A DNA stretch of 17,367 nt from Aureococcus anophagefferens (Eukaryota > Sar > Pelagophyceae > Pelagomonadales > Pelagomonadaceae). The position numbers were made by a program, and so were the translations under genes. This document shows, piece after piece, positions 15,222 through 17,367 of this stretch (its first letter is position 1; each line of letters opens with the position of its first letter). The notes beneath the pieces were generated by a model. The model was not told the origin of the DNA. It did no database searches and saw only the letters and a list, made by a program, of their open reading frames with translations. The stretch covers positions 154,538 to 171,904 of the forward strand of contig NW_008705577.1 in NCBI RefSeq assembly GCF_000186865.1, in the 5' to 3' direction.

Positions 15222-15223
15222 CG
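15051..15223. repeat. Tandem duplication of the presequence coding region
   Basis: 15051-15143 and 15144-15223 are related copies. Both begin cgt(g/a)acgatgctgctactggagaa, continue with gcggcgcgtcgcac and end near gagcgagcat or its counterpart. Units are about 93 and 80 bp. The duplication doubles the RATRR-SSSSIVT presequence of the enoyl-CoA hydratase-family gene and also provides two candidate ATG codons (15221 and 15110). Confidence 0.85.
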
Positions 15224-15382
15224 TTTAGTGGCAAATTCTCAGCTGCAACAACCACGGCAACATCTTTCATCTAAAACGGCGCAACGAGTCGGGGCAGCCC
15301 TGCGCCCGCGCCAGAAAGCTTGCTACCTTGTCCAGACGAGGCGCCGTCGTGGTTCGTGGCCGCGCCGGCGCATGCCGAGCAC
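15224..15382. promoter_or_regulatory. Shared 5' region of the ECH-family and sulfotransferase genes
   Basis: About 160 bp between two divergent starts, with lower GC (aaattctcagctgcaacaac near 15232-15251) than the genes. A 13-mer gtcggggcagccc at 15288-15300 also occurs at 12187-12199. No core promoter element could be named with confidence. Confidence 0.4.
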
Positions 15383-16342
15383 ATGCGCGGCCGGTCGCGG
15401 CCGCGCGACGAGGCGGCCACCGCCCTGCCGAGACCGCCCGGTTTGCGCGATTCGGCGCTGCTGCGCTGGGCCGCGTTCCTCGGCGGGCTCTGCCTCGTGT
15501 TCCTGGCGCTCGAGTCGATGATCGGCCACTACGACGAGTCCGTCGTGGGCGTGCCGGCGCCGGGCGGCGGCGACCTCGGGCGGAGCGTCATGCCGCGCGA
15601 GCTCTCGCGGATCCGCGTCGAGGAGCCCGAGTACGGCGAGCTCCGCGTCTTCCTCCACGTGCCCACGTCCGGCGGGCGCACGCTCAGCGACCTGGCCAAC
15701 GACGTCGTGCCGACCTGGGGCACGGGCATCAAGCACGACTTCGACGCCGCGGACCGGAGGCTCCTCGCCGAGGCGTGCGCGTGGCCGACGCTCGACGTCT
15801 TCCTCCACGGCCACCTCTGCATGAACGACGTGCTGCGCTTCGGCACGCAGCCCTGCGGCCGGCGGCGCACGACGTTTGTGGTCGTCCTGCGCGAGCCCCT
15901 GCGGCGCGGCGCGTCGTGGCTGCTGCACGAGGCGCCCAAGTGGCTCTACGACGAGTTCAAGGCCGGCGAGGCCGCCTGGTCCGACTTCCTCCGCCAGGAG
16001 ATCGAGAACCGCCTCGTCTTCCAGATCGCCGACGAGACGCTCTACCACAAGCGCGACGCGAACGCGTCGCGCGTGCTCCGCGTCGCGAAGGCGGTCTTGG
16101 CCGAGGCGACGGTGCTCTACCTCTCGGAGGTCGACGCGTGGATGCCCGCCGTGGCGGCCTGCGCGGGCCGGCGCTCGAAGCACGTCAAGTCGCGCCACCT
16201 CCAGGACTTCCGCAGCCTCGACGACGCCGACCGCGCGAACGTCGCGCGCCTCAACGCGCTCGACGTCGACCTCTTCGCCTGGGTCCGCGACCGCAAGCCC
16301 CACAGCGACCGCTGGGCCTGCCTCCAGAAGAGCCGACGCTAA
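15383..16342 (+). CDS. Golgi-type sulfotransferase-like type II membrane protein
   Basis: 319 residues. A short basic tail is followed by one membrane helix (about residues 26-45, LLRWAAFLGGLCLVFLALES), the topology of Golgi carbohydrate sulfotransferases. The 5'-phosphosulfate loop is LRVFLHVPTSGGRTLSDL (88-104), where families related to heparan-sulfate 2-O-sulfotransferase normally have PKTGGT. The catalytic Lys position is Thr95 here. The 3'-phosphate motif VVVLREPLRRGAS (166-178) keeps the Arg and Ser expected for PAPS binding. HGHL (142-145) and the later DFRSLDDADR to LNALDVDLFAWV also fit this family, which often ends with 'N-xx-D-xxLY/FxW'. Likely role: sulfation of cell-surface or secreted glycans, but the Lys change leaves activity uncertain. 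ATG 15383 is the first in-frame ATG. Confidence 0.82.
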   Translation: MRGRSRPRDEAATALPRPPGLRDSALLRWAAFLGGLCLVFLALESMIGHYDESVVGVPAPGGGDLGRSVMPRELSRIRVEEPEYGELRVFLHVPTSGGRTLSDLANDVVPTWGTGIKHDFDAADRRLLAEACAWPTLDVFLHGHLCMNDVLRFGTQPCGRRRTTFVVVLREPLRRGASWLLHEAPKWLYDEFKAGEAAWSDFLRQEIENRLVFQIADETLYHKRDANASRVLRVAKAVLAEATVLYLSEVDAWMPAVAACAGRRSKHVKSRHLQDFRSLDDADRANVARLNALDVDLFAWVRDRKPHSDRWACLQKSRR

Positions 16343-16445
16343 GGTGTGCGCTCCGACGACCGCGCTCGGGAGCAGTGGCGGGCTTTTCGCGTGCGGCATC
16401 ATCGTTTCAACCAAGCGACCACATCGACCTCGCCTTCGCCGGAGC
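16343..16445 (+). other. Intergenic gap before the coiled-coil gene
   Basis: 103 bp between the sulfotransferase stop and the next start on the same strand. It would hold the 3' UTR of one gene and the promoter of the next. Nothing specific was recognised. Confidence 0.4.
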
Positions 16446-17367
16446 ATGCTTATGGCGCCAAACTTTGGATTCGCCGTGCTCGCGCTGGCGACGGCCCTCC
16501 AGGCGCCCGCGCGGCGACCCACCTCCGCGACGCGGCGGCGCGCCAAGGGCGGGGGCGACCTGCCGGACGCCGTGAGCCAGTCGCTGGAGAAGATGCGCGA
16601 GGTGAGCGAGGCCTGGAAGAACCGGGGCTGGCAGGTGCGGAAGCGCCAGGGGTCCTGGTTCCCGGAGATCCTGCCGCAGCCCGGCGCGCCCTGGGCCGGC
16701 GCGGCCCTCGAGAAGTACGAGCCGGAGTCCGCCGAGGACGGCAAGGGCGAGCGGGACCAGTGGCTCGCCTCGGCGTCGAAGAGCGCGACGGCGCTGTCCA
16801 AGCCCAGCGCCGCGGACGCGTCGCGCGAGCTCGCGATCACGTCCGACTTCTCCAATTTCCTCGCGCGGCCCGAAATCGCCAGCTCCTACGCGCGCGGCGA
16901 GAACGGCGAGCTCGTGTTCCAGGACGAGGCCGCGTTGGGAGCGACCGTCGCGGTCTTCGCCGTCGAGCTGACGAGAGAGCTCGGCGCCGCGGCGCGGGCG
17001 CTGGCGCGCTACGTCGACGACCTCGAGGCCGAGCTCGCCGCCGCCGACGAGGGGGCCGTGCGGCTGCGCGCGCAACTCTCCGACGCCGAGAACGACGCGG
17101 CCGCGCGCGCCGAGGCCGCGGCCGCGGAGGCGCGCCGGGCCGCGGACCTGCGCGAGGCGGCGGCGCGCTCCGAGGCGACGGCGGCCAAGGCGCTCGAGGA
17201 CGCCGCCGACGCCGAGCGGCGCTGCGAGGCGACCGCGCGGGAGATGGCCGCGACGGCCGCGCGCGAGACCGCGACGGTCGCCGACGTCGCCGAGGCGAAA
17301 GAAAGGGCCCTGGCCCTCGAGACGCGCCTCGTCGACGCCGAGGCCGCCGCGGCGAAGCTCGCCGACG
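16446..17367 (+). CDS. Coiled-coil protein with probable plastid presequence (3' end outside window)
   Basis: The frame opens at ATG 16446 and has no stop to the window edge (307 residues seen). The N-terminus MLMAPNFGFAVLALATALQAPARRP is a signal peptide followed by a basic Ser/Thr/Arg stretch. ATA-LQAP resembles the plastid-import junction of stramenopile algae, with Leu in place of the usual Phe. Residues 45-120 hold a Trp-rich segment (EAWKNRGWQVRKRQGSWFPE) with no family recognised. From about residue 170 onward it is a long Ala/Glu/Arg coiled coil (LEAELAAADEGAVRLRAQL and further) that continues past the edge. A second ATG two codons later is equally possible. Codon use is typical of the window. 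It could be a structural or tethering protein of the plastid; the function is unknown. Confidence 0.75.
   Translation, partial: MLMAPNFGFAVLALATALQAPARRPTSATRRRAKGGGDLPDAVSQSLEKMREVSEAWKNRGWQVRKRQGSWFPEILPQPGAPWAGAALEKYEPESAEDGKGERDQWLASASKSATALSKPSAADASRELAITSDFSNFLARPEIASSYARGENGELVFQDEAALGATVAVFAVELTRELGAAARALARYVDDLEAELAAADEGAVRLRAQLSDAENDAAARAEAAAAEARRAADLREAAARSEATAAKALEDAADAERRCEATAREMAATAARETATVADVAEAKERALALETRLVDAEAAAAKLAD

Noticed and set aside
16454..16463. Second copy of the E2F-like 10-mer ggcgccaaac
   Set aside because: It lies inside the coding start of the last gene; such GC-rich words are expected by chance here.
1..17367. tRNA, rRNA, CRISPR array, transposase or viral gene
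   Set aside because: I looked on both strands for cloverleaf-like segments, regular spacer repeats and known mobile-element proteins and found none.

Overview
This window looks like nuclear DNA of a very GC-rich unicellular eukaryotic alga. The genes are eukaryotic (condensin SMC4, a DUS1-type tRNA dihydrouridine synthase, a PARP-type ADP-ribosyltransferase, a Golgi-type sulfotransferase, a mitochondrial enoyl-CoA hydratase-family protein). They are mostly intronless, packed on both strands and strongly GC-ending in codon use. Two proteins have bipartite-looking presequences of the kind used for plastids of secondary red origin: DUF445 with a VSAFNG cleavage motif, and the coiled-coil protein at the right edge. 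A selenoprotein W gene with an in-frame UGA is also present. Together these fit a stramenopile alga such as a pelagophyte of the Aureococcus type; that assignment is inference, not a database result.

Layout. 1-348: 5' region carrying a diverged dispersed repeat. 349-2495 (+): P1B-type Zn/Cd-transporting ATPase whose frame breaks by one base at the conserved HP motif. 2591-3539 (-): PARP catalytic-domain protein in two exons separated by a 49-nt intron, ending in an RS-rich tail. 3629-3925 (+): small unknown protein, divergent from PARP. 4077-8099 (-): SMC4. 8544-10043 (-): plastid-targeted DUF445 membrane protein. 10145-10474 (+): selenoprotein W with a SECIS-like hairpin after the stop. 10606-11886 (-): DUS1-like synthase. 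11887-12853: a 967-bp gene-poor, lower-GC block holding a 25-bp inverted repeat, a long hairpin and the second copy of the dispersed repeat. 12854-14277 (+): membrane-anchored protein of unknown function with an internal duplication and a one-base frame break. 14283-15221 (-): enoyl-CoA hydratase/isomerase-family protein with a tandemly duplicated presequence. 15383-16342 (+): type II membrane sulfotransferase-like protein. 16446 to the right edge (+): start of a coiled-coil protein, probably plastid-targeted.

The genes do not form one pathway. They alternate as divergent pairs sharing short 5' regions (PARP/small ORF, DUF445/SelW, DUS/unknown, ECH/sulfotransferase) and convergent pairs with very short 3' gaps (HMA/PARP, SelW/DUS, and unknown/ECH with 5 nt between stops). 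The most notable item is the selenoprotein W gene, which standard gene calling would cut at the UGA. Next come the RS-tailed PARP with a non-glutamate third triad position, and the repeat and hairpin block at 11.9-12.85 kb. No tRNA, rRNA, CRISPR array or intact transposase was seen.
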